NCBI RefSeq assembly: GCF_004357985.1
Contig: NZ_SMTF01000015.1
Span: 1 to 64,000, forward strand
Direction: 5' to 3'
DNA: 64,000 nt
Origin: Luteimonas aestuarii
GTDB lineage: Bacteria; Pseudomonadota; Gammaproteobacteria; Xanthomonadales; Xanthomonadaceae
Position numbers and translations under genes: made by a program. How positions within the stretch are numbered: position 1 is the stretch's first letter; each line of letters opens with the position of its first letter. Below, piece by piece: positions 1 through 10,034 of this stretch. The notes beneath the pieces were generated by a model. It was not told where the DNA came from. It saw nothing but the letters and a program-made list of their open reading frames with translations, and did no database searches.

Positions 1-2475
1 CGTGTCGAGGCCGAACGTGTCGAGGCCGAGGCGGCTTCCAGCGAACCCGTACCGGATGGGTCAGTCGACGAGGCAGTGGAGACCCTGCTGGCCACTGTCG
101 CGGGGACGATCGACGATCCGGACGAGCCGCTCGATGTGACCGGCGTGGATACCGAACTGCTGGATATCTTCGTCGAGGAGAGCGGCGACCTGCTGGACCA
201 TTCGGATGGGCTGGTGGCATTGCTGCGCGAAGCGCCCGGCGAGCGCGAGCCGCTGGTGGGGCTGCAACGCGACCTGCACACCATCAAGGGCGGTGCGCGG
301 ATGACCGGCATGTTCGCCATTGGCGAGCTGGGCCATGCCATGGAAACCCTGCTCGAGGCGGTGGTGGACCAGCGCGTGGAGCTGGACCGTGCCGGCGTGA
401 GTCTGCTCGAACAGGGTATCGATCGCCTGCACGCGATGGTGACCCGTGTCGGTGCGCGCCAGGCCGTGGGGATGCCACAGGCGCTGATCGACGGTTTCGA
501 CGCGCTGGCCGCGGGCCAGTCGCTTGCAGCCGAGGCGGCCCCGGAGGCGCATGCGGCCGCCGAGTCTGCGCCGGCACTGGCGTCGACGCCGAAGGTCCAG
601 CTTGCACCGCTGTCCAGGCCGATCGAAGACAGCGCTGCGGACGATGACGATGTCGGGGTGCGCGCACCGCAGGAGCAGGTGCGCATCCGCGCCGACCTCC
701 TTGACCGACTGGTCAACTACGCCGGCGAAGTGGCGATCTATCGCGCGCGCCTCGAACAGCAGCTCGGTGCGTTCCGCGCGGCGATGAACGAGATGGAGCA
801 GACCAATGCGCGTCTGCGCGACCAGCTGCGTCGCCTCGATATCGAGACCGAGGCGCAGATCATCGCGCGCTACCAGCGCGAGCACGATACCGCCGACACC
901 ACGTTCGACCCGCTGGAACTCGATCGCTTCTCGACCCTGCAGCAGCTGTCGCGCGCGCTGGGCGAGTCCGCGGCCGACATGGGCAGCCTGCAGGGCACGC
1001 TTGACGACCTGACGCGCCAATACGAAACCCTGCTGTTGCAGCAGTCGCGCGTGAGTTCCGAGCTGCAGGAAGGCTTGATGCGCACGCGCATGGTGCCGTT
1101 CGATGCACTGGTGCCGCGCCTGCGCCGCGTCGTCCGCCAGGCCGCCTCCGAAACCGGCAAGCAGGTGCAACTGAAGCTCGATGGGGCGCAGGGCGAACTC
1201 GACCGCAACGTGCTCGAGCGCATGACCGCGCCGCTGGAACACATGCTGCGCAACGCCGTGGCGCATGGTGTGGAAGCACCGAGCGTGCGTCGCAAGGCGA
1301 AGAAGGCGGAGGAAGGGACGATCCACATCGCGGTGCGCCGCGAAGGCTCGGAAGTAGTGCTGGAAGTGGGTGACGACGGTGCCGGCCTGGACCGCGATGC
1401 GATCCGCAAGCGCGCCAGCGAGCGTGGACTGATCCGCCCCGGCGTTGCCTTGGGCGACAGCGATCTCGACCTGCTGATCTTCGAGCCGGGCTTCTCGACG
1501 GCGACCGAAGTCAGCCGACTGGCAGGTCGCGGTGTCGGTATGGACGTGGTGGCCAGCGAGGTCCGCCAGTTGGGCGGTTCGCTCGACATCAACAGCCGTG
1601 CGCAACAGGGCACGACTTTCACCTTGCGACTGCCGCAGACGCTTGCAGTCACGCAGGCGGTATTCGTGCGTATCGGCGATACCAGCTTTGCAGTTCCGAT
1701 CGCATCGGTGCGCGGCGTCGGTCGCGCGGCACGCGAAGGCTTCGGCGTGGACGGTGCCAGCTACGAATATGGCGGCGAGCAGTACGCGCTGCACGACCTT
1801 GGTGAGTTGGTCGGCCAGCCACCGGCGAAGGCCGAAGGCCAACTGCAGATGCCGGTATTGCTGGTCCGTTCGGGCGACCTGCGCGTTGCGGTGGCGGTGG
1901 ACGAGATCGTCGGCAACCGCGAGATCGTGGTGAAACCGGTTGGCCCCCAGGTGGCCTCGATCCCGGGCATTTTCGGCGCTACGGTCATGGGCGACGGCAG
2001 CGTGGTGGTGATCCTCGACGTTGCGCCGTTGGCGCGTCGCCATGCAGTGATGCCGCGCGATGAAACGCCGCAGCCGCAGCCAGAGCAGCGACGCGTGCCG
2101 CTGGTGATGGTGGTCGATGACTCGGTCACCATGCGCAAGGTCACCGGGCGTGTGCTGGAACGCCACAAATTCGAAGTAGTGACCGCGAAGGATGGCGTGG
2201 ACGCGTTGGAGCGCCTCGAAGAACGCGTGCCCGACCTGATGCTGCTGGACATCGAGATGCCGCGCATGGACGGCTACGAACTGGCGACGCAGATGAAGGC
2301 CGATCCTCGCCTGCGCGACGTGCTGATCATGATGATCACCTCGCGCACCGGCGAGAAGCATCGCCAGCGCGCCTTCGACATCGGCGTCGAGCGTTACCTG
2401 GGCAAGCCATACCAGGAGAACGAACTGATCCGCAACGTCTACGAGTTGCTGAAGGTGGTGCCGGAAGATGAATGA
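1..2475 (+). CDS. chpA: ChpA/PilL-type hybrid chemosensory histidine kinase, C-terminal part (cut by window start)
   Basis: Central kinase of the Pil-Chp pathway that controls type IV pilus twitching and surface responses at the cytoplasmic membrane. The frame is open to base 1, so only the last 824 codons are seen. In order they hold an Hpt domain (phospho-His in HTIKGG, about codon 93), a CheA-type dimerisation region, an ATPase (N box HMLRNAVAHG near codon 414; G boxes DDGAGLD and GRGVGMDVV), a CheW-like coupling domain (about 540-670), and a C-terminal receiver (VVDDS near 704, acceptor Asp in LLDIEMPRMDG near 750). Hpt-kinase-CheW-receiver order is typical of ChpA/PilL and not of plain CheA. 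It overlaps the next gene by 8 bases, which indicates translational coupling with the CheB-like and CheW-like genes. Confidence 0.93.
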   Translation, partial: RVEAERVEAEAASSEPVPDGSVDEAVETLLATVAGTIDDPDEPLDVTGVDTELLDIFVEESGDLLDHSDGLVALLREAPGEREPLVGLQRDLHTIKGGARMTGMFAIGELGHAMETLLEAVVDQRVELDRAGVSLLEQGIDRLHAMVTRVGARQAVGMPQALIDGFDALAAGQSLAAEAAPEAHAAAESAPALASTPKVQLAPLSRPIEDSAADDDDVGVRAPQEQVRIRADLLDRLVNYAGEVAIYRARLEQQLGAFRAAMNEMEQTNARLRDQLRRLDIETEAQIIARYQREHDTADTTFDPLELDRFSTLQQLSRALGESAADMGSLQGTLDDLTRQYETLLLQQSRVSSELQEGLMRTRMVPFDALVPRLRRVVRQAASETGKQVQLKLDGAQGELDRNVLERMTAPLEHMLRNAVAHGVEAPSVRRKAKKAEEGTIHIAVRREGSEVVLEVGDDGAGLDRDAIRKRASERGLIRPGVALGDSDLDLLIFEPGFSTATEVSRLAGRGVGMDVVASEVRQLGGSLDINSRAQQGTTFTLRLPQTLAVTQAVFVRIGDTSFAVPIASVRGVGRAAREGFGVDGASYEYGGEQYALHDLGELVGQPPAKAEGQLQMPVLLVRSGDLRVAVAVDEIVGNREIVVKPVGPQVASIPGIFGATVMGDGSVVVILDVAPLARRHAVMPRDETPQPQPEQRRVPLVMVVDDSVTMRKVTGRVLERHKFEVVTAKDGVDALERLEERVPDLMLLDIEMPRMDGYELATQMKADPRLRDVLIMMITSRTGEKHRQRAFDIGVERYLGKPYQENELIRNVYELLKVVPEDE

Positions 2476-4159
2476 CGGCACGCTCCGAGTGGCGTTGCTG
2501 GCGCGTGCCGGCGATGCCTGCGACCGGATCGGGGAGGCGCTGCGTGGAGCGGGGGCTGATCTCGTACTGGTCGCGGACCCGGTCGATGCGGGTGAATCCG
2601 CAGTACGCGATGCCCGGCCGCAGGCGATCATGGTGGCGCTGGAGCCCGCCATCGAGGACGCGCTGGAAGCGTTCGACGACCTGCTGGCCGATCCTGCCTA
2701 CCTCGTGATCTTCGAGGAAGCCGAACTGGCCGCGCAGCGCGCCGGCTGGGATGCGGCGCGCTGGATGCGACACCTGTCCGCGAAGCTGCATCGCCACGGC
2801 GACGTCCTGCCGCCAGGCGCAGAAGACGAGACGGATCTCCAGCCATCCCCCGGGCCGCTGCCCTCGCGTCGCGATGACGTGGACCTTGAGGAAGCGATCG
2901 TCGCGTTCGCCGACGAAGCGCAACAGCGCGCCGAGGAGGTGCCGCGTGACAGCGGTATCGAAGGCAGCGCGGCCAGCGGGGGTGTGGAGGCTGCGTCGCC
3001 GTTCGATCCACTGGCCTGGGAGACGGGTGGAGCGCCTGCAGAGGACCTCGGGACGACGATCGAGGCCAGTGCGGATACCGATGCCCCGCTACCCTTCGAT
3101 CCCGTGGCGTTTGAACTGGCGGATGCCGATGCCGGCGCTCTGCCGCGCCCCCCGGCCGCGGAGCCGGCGGAGTTCGATCTGTCCGGTTTCTCGCTGGCCG
3201 GCGATGCATCCGGCGCAACGCCTGGAAACGATGCCGACGTCGACGGCATGGCGGAGGCTGGTGGCGCTGATGCCTCGGCGAACCCTGCTGTGGCGGATGC
3301 GGTCGAGTTCGATCTGTCCGGGTTCTCCCTGGTCGACGATGCGCCCGGGCCGTCCGCCGATGGCGAGAGTGATCGCGAGACGGGCGAAGCGGGGCAGTCC
3401 GAGGACGCCGGCGATGCCGCGGAAGTCGAGGAAGGCGCTTCGCAGGGTTTCGACACCGGCGGCCTGTCGCTGGCTGCGGATGAAGATATTCAGGTCGCCG
3501 CGCGCAACGATGGTGCGCCTGCGGTCGCCGAGCGGCTCGACGCGCGCATCTCCGGGCTGTCGCTGGCCGATCCGGAAAGCTATGGCCATGGTCCCGAGCG
3601 CGGCGCCGTGCTGGTGGATGCCGGACTGGGTGGACCGGATGCGGTGCGCCAGCTGCTGGCGGCGATGCCCCCGGGGTTCCCGCGCACGGTACTGGTGCGC
3701 CTGCAGCTCGATGGCGGGCGCTACGATCGGCTGGTCCGGCAGATGGAGCGCGCAGCCGCGCTGCCGGTGGAATTGGCCAGTGCCAACGCCGAAGCCGTGG
3801 CTGGACAGGTGTATTTCCTGCCGCCCGAGCTGGGCCTGCGCCGCGACAAGGGCCGCCTGTGGTTCGATGCAGACGCCGCGGGGCAGGCGCTGCCGGACGC
3901 ACTGCCGGCCGGCGACAGCGCCCTGCTGCTGCTCAGCGGCGCGTCGCGCAGTCTCGCCGATGCCGCGGGCGCGGGCGAATGGTCCGCCGCGCTGGTGGCC
4001 GGCCAGGCGCCGGACGGCTCCTATGACCCGGACGCTTCGCTGGCGCTGATGGAACGCGGTGGCATCACCGGCACACCCGGCGAACTCGCGGCGATGCTGG
4101 CCGAACGCTGGCCACCGCCTGGCGCCGCCGGCCCCGATCTTGAAGAGCTGCAGCCATGA
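2468..4159 (+). CDS. CheB-like protein of the Pil-Chp cluster with a degenerate methylesterase domain
   Basis: 563 residues. The N-terminal ~120 residues look like a degenerate receiver. A long acidic, Ala/Asp/Glu-rich linker follows, with repeated short motifs (FDLSGFSL twice, plus GLSLA variants; PFDPLAW and PFDPVAF). From about residue 379 the sequence aligns along the CheB methylesterase fold. The catalytic signatures are missing: the AST-GG serine motif reads AGLGG, the QHMPPGF histidine segment reads RLQLDGG, and the TGMG-DGA aspartate segment reads SGASRSLA. So the family is recognisable by position and pattern, but receptor demethylation is unlikely. It lies between chpA and chpC with 4-8-base overlaps at both ends, so it is made with the pathway and is more likely a scaffold or regulator. 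A diverged but still active enzyme is a weak alternative. Confidence 0.8.
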   Translation: MNDGTLRVALLARAGDACDRIGEALRGAGADLVLVADPVDAGESAVRDARPQAIMVALEPAIEDALEAFDDLLADPAYLVIFEEAELAAQRAGWDAARWMRHLSAKLHRHGDVLPPGAEDETDLQPSPGPLPSRRDDVDLEEAIVAFADEAQQRAEEVPRDSGIEGSAASGGVEAASPFDPLAWETGGAPAEDLGTTIEASADTDAPLPFDPVAFELADADAGALPRPPAAEPAEFDLSGFSLAGDASGATPGNDADVDGMAEAGGADASANPAVADAVEFDLSGFSLVDDAPGPSADGESDRETGEAGQSEDAGDAAEVEEGASQGFDTGGLSLAADEDIQVAARNDGAPAVAERLDARISGLSLADPESYGHGPERGAVLVDAGLGGPDAVRQLLAAMPPGFPRTVLVRLQLDGGRYDRLVRQMERAAALPVELASANAEAVAGQVYFLPPELGLRRDKGRLWFDADAAGQALPDALPAGDSALLLLSGASRSLADAAGAGEWSAALVAGQAPDGSYDPDASLALMERGGITGTPGELAAMLAERWPPPGAAGPDLEELQP

Positions 4160-4641
4160 ATACACCTTTGCGCGACATCCGTGGCGTGCTGATCCAGACT
4201 GAATCGGCGCGCTTGCTGCTGCCCAATGCCACCATTTCCGAGGTGCTGTCCTACGCCGACCCCGAGCCGGTGGAGAACGCGCCCGACTGGCTGCTGGGCC
4301 GCATCCGCTGGCGCGGTTGGCGCCTGCCGCTGGTGGCGTTCGCGCCGCTGGCCGGCCTGGGCAAGGAAGCCGGTGGCCTCGGCAGCAAGGTGATCGTGCT
4401 CAAGGCGCTGGGCGGCGAAGCGGCGATGCCGTATTTCGCCCTGCTGACCAAGGGCTTCCCGCGCCTGGTGACGGTATCCCGCGACGCGCTGCTGGAATCC
4501 CCGGGCGATGCGGATGCGGGCGATGATGGCAATGGTTTGCCGCAGGGCGTGAGCGCACGCGTGCGCTTCGGTGATGACGTGGCTTACGTGCCCGACATCG
4601 ACGGTATCGAAGGCGCATTGCGCGAAGCACTCGCCGCCTGA
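4156..4641 (+). CDS. chpC: ChpC-like CheW-domain protein
   Basis: 161 residues made almost entirely of one CheW-like domain (LIQTESARLLLPNATISEV at the start, then GRIRWRGWRLPLVAF). CheW domains couple receptors to the CheA-type kinase. In Pil-Chp clusters an additional CheW-like protein, ChpC, is encoded at the 3' end, which matches its place here. The start ATG overlaps the stop of the CheB-like gene (ATGA), so translation is probably coupled. It is the last gene of the cluster and converges on rsmE with 40 bases between them. No obvious terminator hairpin is visible there. Confidence 0.85.
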   Translation: MNTPLRDIRGVLIQTESARLLLPNATISEVLSYADPEPVENAPDWLLGRIRWRGWRLPLVAFAPLAGLGKEAGGLGSKVIVLKALGGEAAMPYFALLTKGFPRLVTVSRDALLESPGDADAGDDGNGLPQGVSARVRFGDDVAYVPDIDGIEGALREALAA

Positions 4642-4681
4642 ACCTTCGCGCGCAAGGGCACGTCGCGCACTCGATCCCGGC

Positions 4682-5418
4682 TCACGTCGCCCCGCCCAGA
4701 TCGCCGTGGATCGCCTGCAGCGCAGCGATCGCGGAGAGCCCTGCCGTTTCCGTGCGCAGGATGCGCGGGCCGAGGCGCAGGCCTTCGAAGCCGGCGGCTT
4801 CCAGGGCGGCGCGGTCGCGCGGCGACCAGCCGCCCTCGGGGCCAATCGCGACGGCAATCGTCGCCGGTGCACTGATCGAAAGTGCCGGCAGGCGATGCGT
4901 GCCCAGCGGGTCGAGCGTCAGTCGAAGCGATGCATCCGCCGCATTCGTGGCCACGTTGGTGATCGCCACCGGATCGTCGACGCCGGGTAGCCGCGCACGT
5001 CCGCACTGTTCGCAGGCCGAGGCGACCACGCTGTGCCAGTGCGCGACGCGCTTGCGCAGCCGCTCGCCCTCCAGCCGCACCTCGGTGCGTTCGGCGTCGA
5101 CCGGGACGATGCGTGCCACGCCCAGTTCGGTCGCCTTCTGCAGGATCAGGTCCATCTTCTCGCCGCGCGCGATGCCCTGCAGCAACACGATGCGCAGCGG
5201 CGATTCGTTGTCCACCGCGCGTGATGTGCCGATCTCCGCCACCACGCCACGCTTGCCGGCCTCGACTAGGCGCGCGTCGTAGTCGTGGCCGTCGCCGTTG
5301 AACAGCACGCAGGGATCGCCCTCGCGCAGGCGCAGCACGCGTACCAGGTGGCCCGCGGCCGCCTCCGGCAGCGTCACGCGCGCGCCCGGCTCGAGCAGCA
5401 GGTCGACGTAGGCGCGGA

Positions 5419-5422
<4 letters not shown>
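4682..5422 (-). CDS. rsmE: 16S rRNA m3U1498 methyltransferase RsmE
   Basis: 246-residue SPOUT-class methyltransferase that methylates N3 of U1498 in 16S rRNA with S-adenosylmethionine. The N-terminal PUA-like part (HLVRVLRLREGD, then VLFNGDG) is followed by the family hallmarks QKATELGVARIVPV, the knot segment IAVAIGPEGGWS and the C-terminal RILRTETAGLSAI. The start chosen is the ATG that overlaps the bioA stop (ATGA), giving the usual family length. The long upstream extension of the same frame is only a shadow of bioA. It is co-transcribed with bioA; the pairing looks positional, without an evident metabolic link. Confidence 0.96.
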
Positions 5423-6816
<1,394 letters not shown>

Positions 6817-6822
6817 GCCGCC

Positions 6823-6828
6823 ATTATC
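6823..6828 (-). promoter_or_regulatory. Possible -10 element of bioA (leaderless start)
   Basis: GATAAT on the minus strand (ATTATC on the plus strand) ends six bases before the bioA ATG, which would place the transcription start on or next to the first base of the start codon. No good -35 is visible. No Shine-Dalgarno sequence precedes this ATG. Confidence 0.4.
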
Positions 6829-6857
6829 GCCCCTTGCGCGCCGGGAACCGTGCCGGC

Positions 6858-7409
6858 ATGAGCCGTCGCCTGCCCACCATCCACGGCATCACCGAGCATG
6901 ATGCCGGCCCGTACCGCATGGAGCGGCTGGACCTGGAGTTCGGCAACGGCGAGCGCCGCCTGTACGAGCGCCTGCACGGGCGCGGCCACGGCGCGGTGGC
7001 GGTGGTGCCGATGATCGACGACGACACGGTGCTGCTGGTGCGCGAGTACGCGGCCGGCGTGCATCGCTATGAGCTGGGCCTGGTGAAGGGCCGCATCGAT
7101 GCCGGCGAAACCCCGCTGCAGGCGGCCGACCGCGAGCTGAAGGAAGAGGCCGGTTACGGCGCACGCCGGTTGGACATCGTGCGCACGCTGACGCTCGCGC
7201 CGACCTACATGAGCCACCTCACCACGGTGGTGCTGGCCCGCGACCTGTATCCAGAACGCCTGCCCGGCGACGAACCGGAGGAGCTGGAAGTGGTGCCATG
7301 GCGGCTCGATGCCCTGCACGAACTGGTGGAGCGCGAGGACTGCTCCGAGGGCCGTTCCATCGCCGCACTGTTCCTGGTGCGCGAGTACCTTGCCCGCCAT
7401 GCCGGCTGA
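6858..7409 (+). CDS. nudE: ADP compounds hydrolase NudE (Nudix)
   Basis: 183-residue Nudix hydrolase, expected to cleave ADP-containing dinucleotides such as ADP-ribose, Ap3A and NADH. The Nudix box is intact: GRIDAGE, seven residues, then RELKEEAGYG. An upstream GxVxxVPMIDDDTVLLVREY segment and a downstream APTYMSHLTTVVLA segment are characteristic of NudE. The start is the ATG of MSRRLPTI; a longer frame reaching upstream lacks similarity to the family. A TAGAAT about 60 bases upstream (6790-6795) is a possible -10. It overlaps cysQ by 11 bases. NudE next to CysQ suggests a shared role in clearing nucleotide by-products. Confidence 0.9.
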   Translation: MSRRLPTIHGITEHDAGPYRMERLDLEFGNGERRLYERLHGRGHGAVAVVPMIDDDTVLLVREYAAGVHRYELGLVKGRIDAGETPLQAADRELKEEAGYGARRLDIVRTLTLAPTYMSHLTTVVLARDLYPERLPGDEPEELEVVPWRLDALHELVEREDCSEGRSIAALFLVREYLARHAG

Positions 7410-8205
7410 TCGCGGGGTCGATGCCGCCTTGCGCGAAGGCGTGATCGCCATTGCGCGCGATGCCGCTGCGGCGATCCTTCGGGTGTACGAAAGCGATTTC
7501 GATGTCGAGCGCAAGGCCGACGCCAGCCCGCTGACCGAGGCCGACCTGGCCTCGCATCGCTGCATCGTCTCCGGCCTGGCCGCGTTGACGCCCGATATCC
7601 CGGTGTTGTCCGAGGAGTCCGCGCATGCCATCGCGGCATCCGAACGACGTGGCTGGCGGCGCCTGTGGGTGGTCGATCCGCTCGATGGCACCCGCGAGTT
7701 CGTCAAGCGCAACGGCGAGTTCTGCATCAACATCGCGCTGGTCGAGGATGGCGCGCCGGTCTTCGGGCTGATCCTGGCACCGGTGGGCGGTGCGCTGTGG
7801 CACGGCGCGCCAGGCGTGGGCGCATGGCGCCGCGATGGCGACGACGAACGCGCGATCGCTGCGCGGGTCCCTGCCACGTCGCCGCTGCGCGTGGCCGCCA
7901 GCCGCTCGCACCTCGATCCGCGCACGGCGGCGCTGATGCAGCGCATCGGCGACACGCAAGCCGTGGGCATGGGCTCGGCGCTCAAGTTCTGCCTGCTTGC
8001 CGAAGGCGGCATGGATGTGTATCCGCGCTTCGCGCCGACCAGCGAGTGGGACACCGCCGCGGGGCAGGCGATCGTGGTGGCGGCGGGCGGCGCGGTGCTC
8101 GACCCGCAGGGACGTCCCCTGCGCTACAACCAGCGCGACACGTTGCTCAACGGCGACTTCATCGCCCTGGGGGACGCATCGCTGCCGTGGACGACGTGGC
8201 TGTGA
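7399..8205 (+). CDS. cysQ: 3'(2'),5'-bisphosphate nucleotidase CysQ
   Basis: 268-residue member of the inositol-monophosphatase fold that removes the 3'-phosphate of PAP, the by-product of sulfate reduction and phosphopantetheine transfer. It shows the two metal-binding signatures, WVVDPLDGTREF (near residue 93) and SEWDTAAGQAI (near residue 216), plus LSEES just upstream. CysQ homologs share the REFVKRNGEF segment. The start MPADRGVD lies inside the end of nudE. Its stop overlaps a GTG start for mazG (GTGA), so nudE-cysQ-mazG form one coupled unit of house-cleaning enzymes. Confidence 0.93.
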   Translation: MPADRGVDAALREGVIAIARDAAAAILRVYESDFDVERKADASPLTEADLASHRCIVSGLAALTPDIPVLSEESAHAIAASERRGWRRLWVVDPLDGTREFVKRNGEFCINIALVEDGAPVFGLILAPVGGALWHGAPGVGAWRRDGDDERAIAARVPATSPLRVAASRSHLDPRTAALMQRIGDTQAVGMGSALKFCLLAEGGMDVYPRFAPTSEWDTAAGQAIVVAAGGAVLDPQGRPLRYNQRDTLLNGDFIALGDASLPWTTWL

Positions 8206-9020
8206 ACGCGCGCGACGGCAACATGCCACGGCTGCTGGCGATCATGGCGCGCCTGCGCGACCCGGATGGCGGTTGCCCGTGGGACCTGGAACAGGATTTC
8301 TCGACCATTGCGCCGTACACCATCGAAGAGGCCTATGAGGTGGCCGATGCCATCGATCGCGGCGACCTGCCCGCGTTGAAGGACGAACTGGGCGACCTGC
8401 TGCTGCAGGTGGTGTTCCATGCGCAGATGGCCAGCGAGCAGGGCGCGTTCGCATTCGACGACGTGGCCGCCGCGATCTGCGAGAAGATGGAGCGGCGGCA
8501 TCCGCATGTGTTCGGCGATGCCGCGGTCGCCGATGCCGACGCGCAGACCGAAAGCTGGGAAGCGATCAAGCGTGCCGAGCGCACGGCCGCGGGCGACCGG
8601 GACGACTCCGCACTGGCGGGCGTGTCGCGTGGCCTGCCGGAATGGCAGCGCGCGGTGAAGCTGCAGTCGCGTGCGGCGCGCGTCGGCTTCGACTGGCCCG
8701 GCCCGGCACCGGTCATCGAGAAGCTGCACGAAGAGATCGAGGAAGTGCGGGCCGAGTTTGCGGCGGTGGCGGAAAAGCCCGGCGATCCCGATGCGCAGCA
8801 GCGACTGCAGGAAGAAGTCGGCGACCTGCTGTTCGTCGCCGCCAACCTCGCGCGCCATGCCAGGGTCGACGTGGGCGCTGCCCTGCGCGGCGCCAACCTC
8901 AAGTTCGAGCGCCGCTTCCGCGCGATGGAAGCCATGGCGCAGGTCGACGGCGTGCGCCTGCAGGACCTGGCGCTGGACGCACAGGACCGCTACTGGGCGC
9001 GTGCCAAGGCCTTGGAGTGA
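8202..9020 (+). CDS. mazG: Nucleoside triphosphate pyrophosphohydrolase MazG
   Basis: All-alpha NTP pyrophosphohydrolase that degrades NTPs, including aberrant ones, to NMP and PPi. It has the tandem MazG architecture: a first domain with CPWDLEQDF, EEAYEVADAI and DELGDLLLQVVFHA, and a second domain with HEEIEEVRAEF and EEVGDLLFVAANLAR. The acidic EExxE/ExxD metal ligands are present in both. I place the start at a GTG overlapping the cysQ stop (272 residues); an ATG seven codons downstream at 8223 is equally possible and neither has a clear ribosome-binding site. Length matches the long MazG form. Confidence 0.92.
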   Translation: MNARDGNMPRLLAIMARLRDPDGGCPWDLEQDFSTIAPYTIEEAYEVADAIDRGDLPALKDELGDLLLQVVFHAQMASEQGAFAFDDVAAAICEKMERRHPHVFGDAAVADADAQTESWEAIKRAERTAAGDRDDSALAGVSRGLPEWQRAVKLQSRAARVGFDWPGPAPVIEKLHEEIEEVRAEFAAVAEKPGDPDAQQRLQEEVGDLLFVAANLARHARVDVGAALRGANLKFERRFRAMEAMAQVDGVRLQDLALDAQDRYWARAKALE

Positions 9021-9024
9021 CGAT

Positions 9025-9420
9025 TCACCCGGGGCGCAGCCCCTGTGCGAATTCCGACATGTCCAGGCCGATCCCGCGCGGCACCCGGCGCTTGGGAGCG
9101 TCGAACACGAACTGCAGGCGCAGCCGGCCACCCGGCCGGGTCAGGCGGATGAGGCATTGCACGAAGGCGCCGTGGCCATCGAAGACCAACGCGTCCCGCA
9201 AGTCGCGGGTCTTGCGCATCACATCGCCGGCCTCGTCCGGGGTGTCGGGGATGAAGTCGCCATCGGCCAGGTGGCGGAAGCCGGTCATCCTGCGCGTACC
9301 GCCTGACAGCGTCACCACCATGCCCAGTCCCACCCGGTCCGGTGGCTGGAACGCGGCATCGTCGGCAATCATCTCGCCGATCGTTGATGAGGGCGGCATG
9401 GGCTTCGGTCCCATATGCAT
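9025..9420 (-). CDS. Conserved hypothetical protein, family not recognised
   Basis: About 131 residues, with no signal peptide or membrane segment. The core alternates hydrophobic strands with charged turns (RDALVFDGHGAFVQC, then RLRLQFVFD) and looks like a small alpha/beta protein. I do not recognise the family. The frame runs open much further upstream, but that stretch is Pro/Arg-rich and is probably non-coding. Start choice is uncertain: MHMGPK at 9420 is used here, and MPPSST at 9399 is an alternative. It converges on mazG with only four bases between the stops. The 238 bases between this gene and the DUF962 gene hold nothing I can identify. Confidence 0.55.
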   Translation of the reverse strand: MHMGPKPMPPSSTIGEMIADDAAFQPPDRVGLGMVVTLSGGTRRMTGFRHLADGDFIPDTPDEAGDVMRKTRDLRDALVFDGHGAFVQCLIRLTRPGGRLRLQFVFDAPKRRVPRGIGLDMSEFAQGLRPG

Positions 9421-9658
9421 CGTCCCGACGCGCCGTGCCTGACTCCGCATGTTCGCATGCGACGGTCCGGACGCGTGCAGACCGATCCTGCCAGGACCTG
9501 GCGGCGCCCGTCGTGGACCGTTGCGTTGGATGCCCTTCCGGAAAGCTGTGTACGCCCGGGCCGGCATTGCATGCCGATCACCGCAGGCGCGCAGTTGTAC
9601 CGTGTCGGGATGACGGCCATCATGGCCCCGGGCAAGCAGGCATGGCGGAGGCCGGGCG

Positions 9659-9961
9659 ATGAGCCGCTTCAACAGTTTTCGCGAGTTCTATCCGTTCTAT
9701 CTCAGCGAGCACAGCCATCGCACCTCGCGCCGGCTGCATTTCATCGGCAGTTGCGTGGCGATCGTCTGCGTCATGCTTGCCGTCGCGCAGTCGAATGCAT
9801 GGTGGGTGCTGGCGGCGCTGGTGTCCGGATATGCGTTCGCTTGGGTCGGGCACTTCTTCTTCGAGAAGAACCGGCCTGCGACCTTCAAGCACCCGTTCTA
9901 TTCATTCGCGGGCGACTGGGTGATGTTCAAGGACATCCTGACGGGTCGAGTCAAGCTTTAG
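9659..9961 (+). CDS. DUF962/Mpo1-like small membrane protein
   Basis: 100 residues matching the DUF962 family (yeast Mpo1/YGL010w-like). Family signatures are FYPFYLSEHSHRTSRRLHF, GHFFFEKNRPATFKHP and FYSFAGDWVMF, with conserved His and Glu/Asp residues. Two hydrophobic segments (about 28-45 and 48-62) suggest an integral membrane protein. Yeast Mpo1 is an Fe-dependent dioxygenase in 2-hydroxy fatty-acid alpha-oxidation; whether the short bacterial form does this is unknown. A GGAGG-like site lies about ten bases before the ATG. It appears to be a single-gene unit. Confidence 0.82.
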   Translation: MSRFNSFREFYPFYLSEHSHRTSRRLHFIGSCVAIVCVMLAVAQSNAWWVLAALVSGYAFAWVGHFFFEKNRPATFKHPFYSFAGDWVMFKDILTGRVKL

Positions 9962-10034
9962 CGAGGCGCGTCAGCTTTGGTGTCAGTGCTGTTGGCCTCG
10001 ATCCGCGATTGCGTCGTGGACGGGGTCCTGCCCG

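Noticed and set aside
61-2652. 863-codon open frame on the minus strand opposite chpA
   Set aside because: It is a GC-bias shadow: His/Arg/Ala-rich composition, no recognisable domain, and the plus strand carries a complete ChpA domain series.
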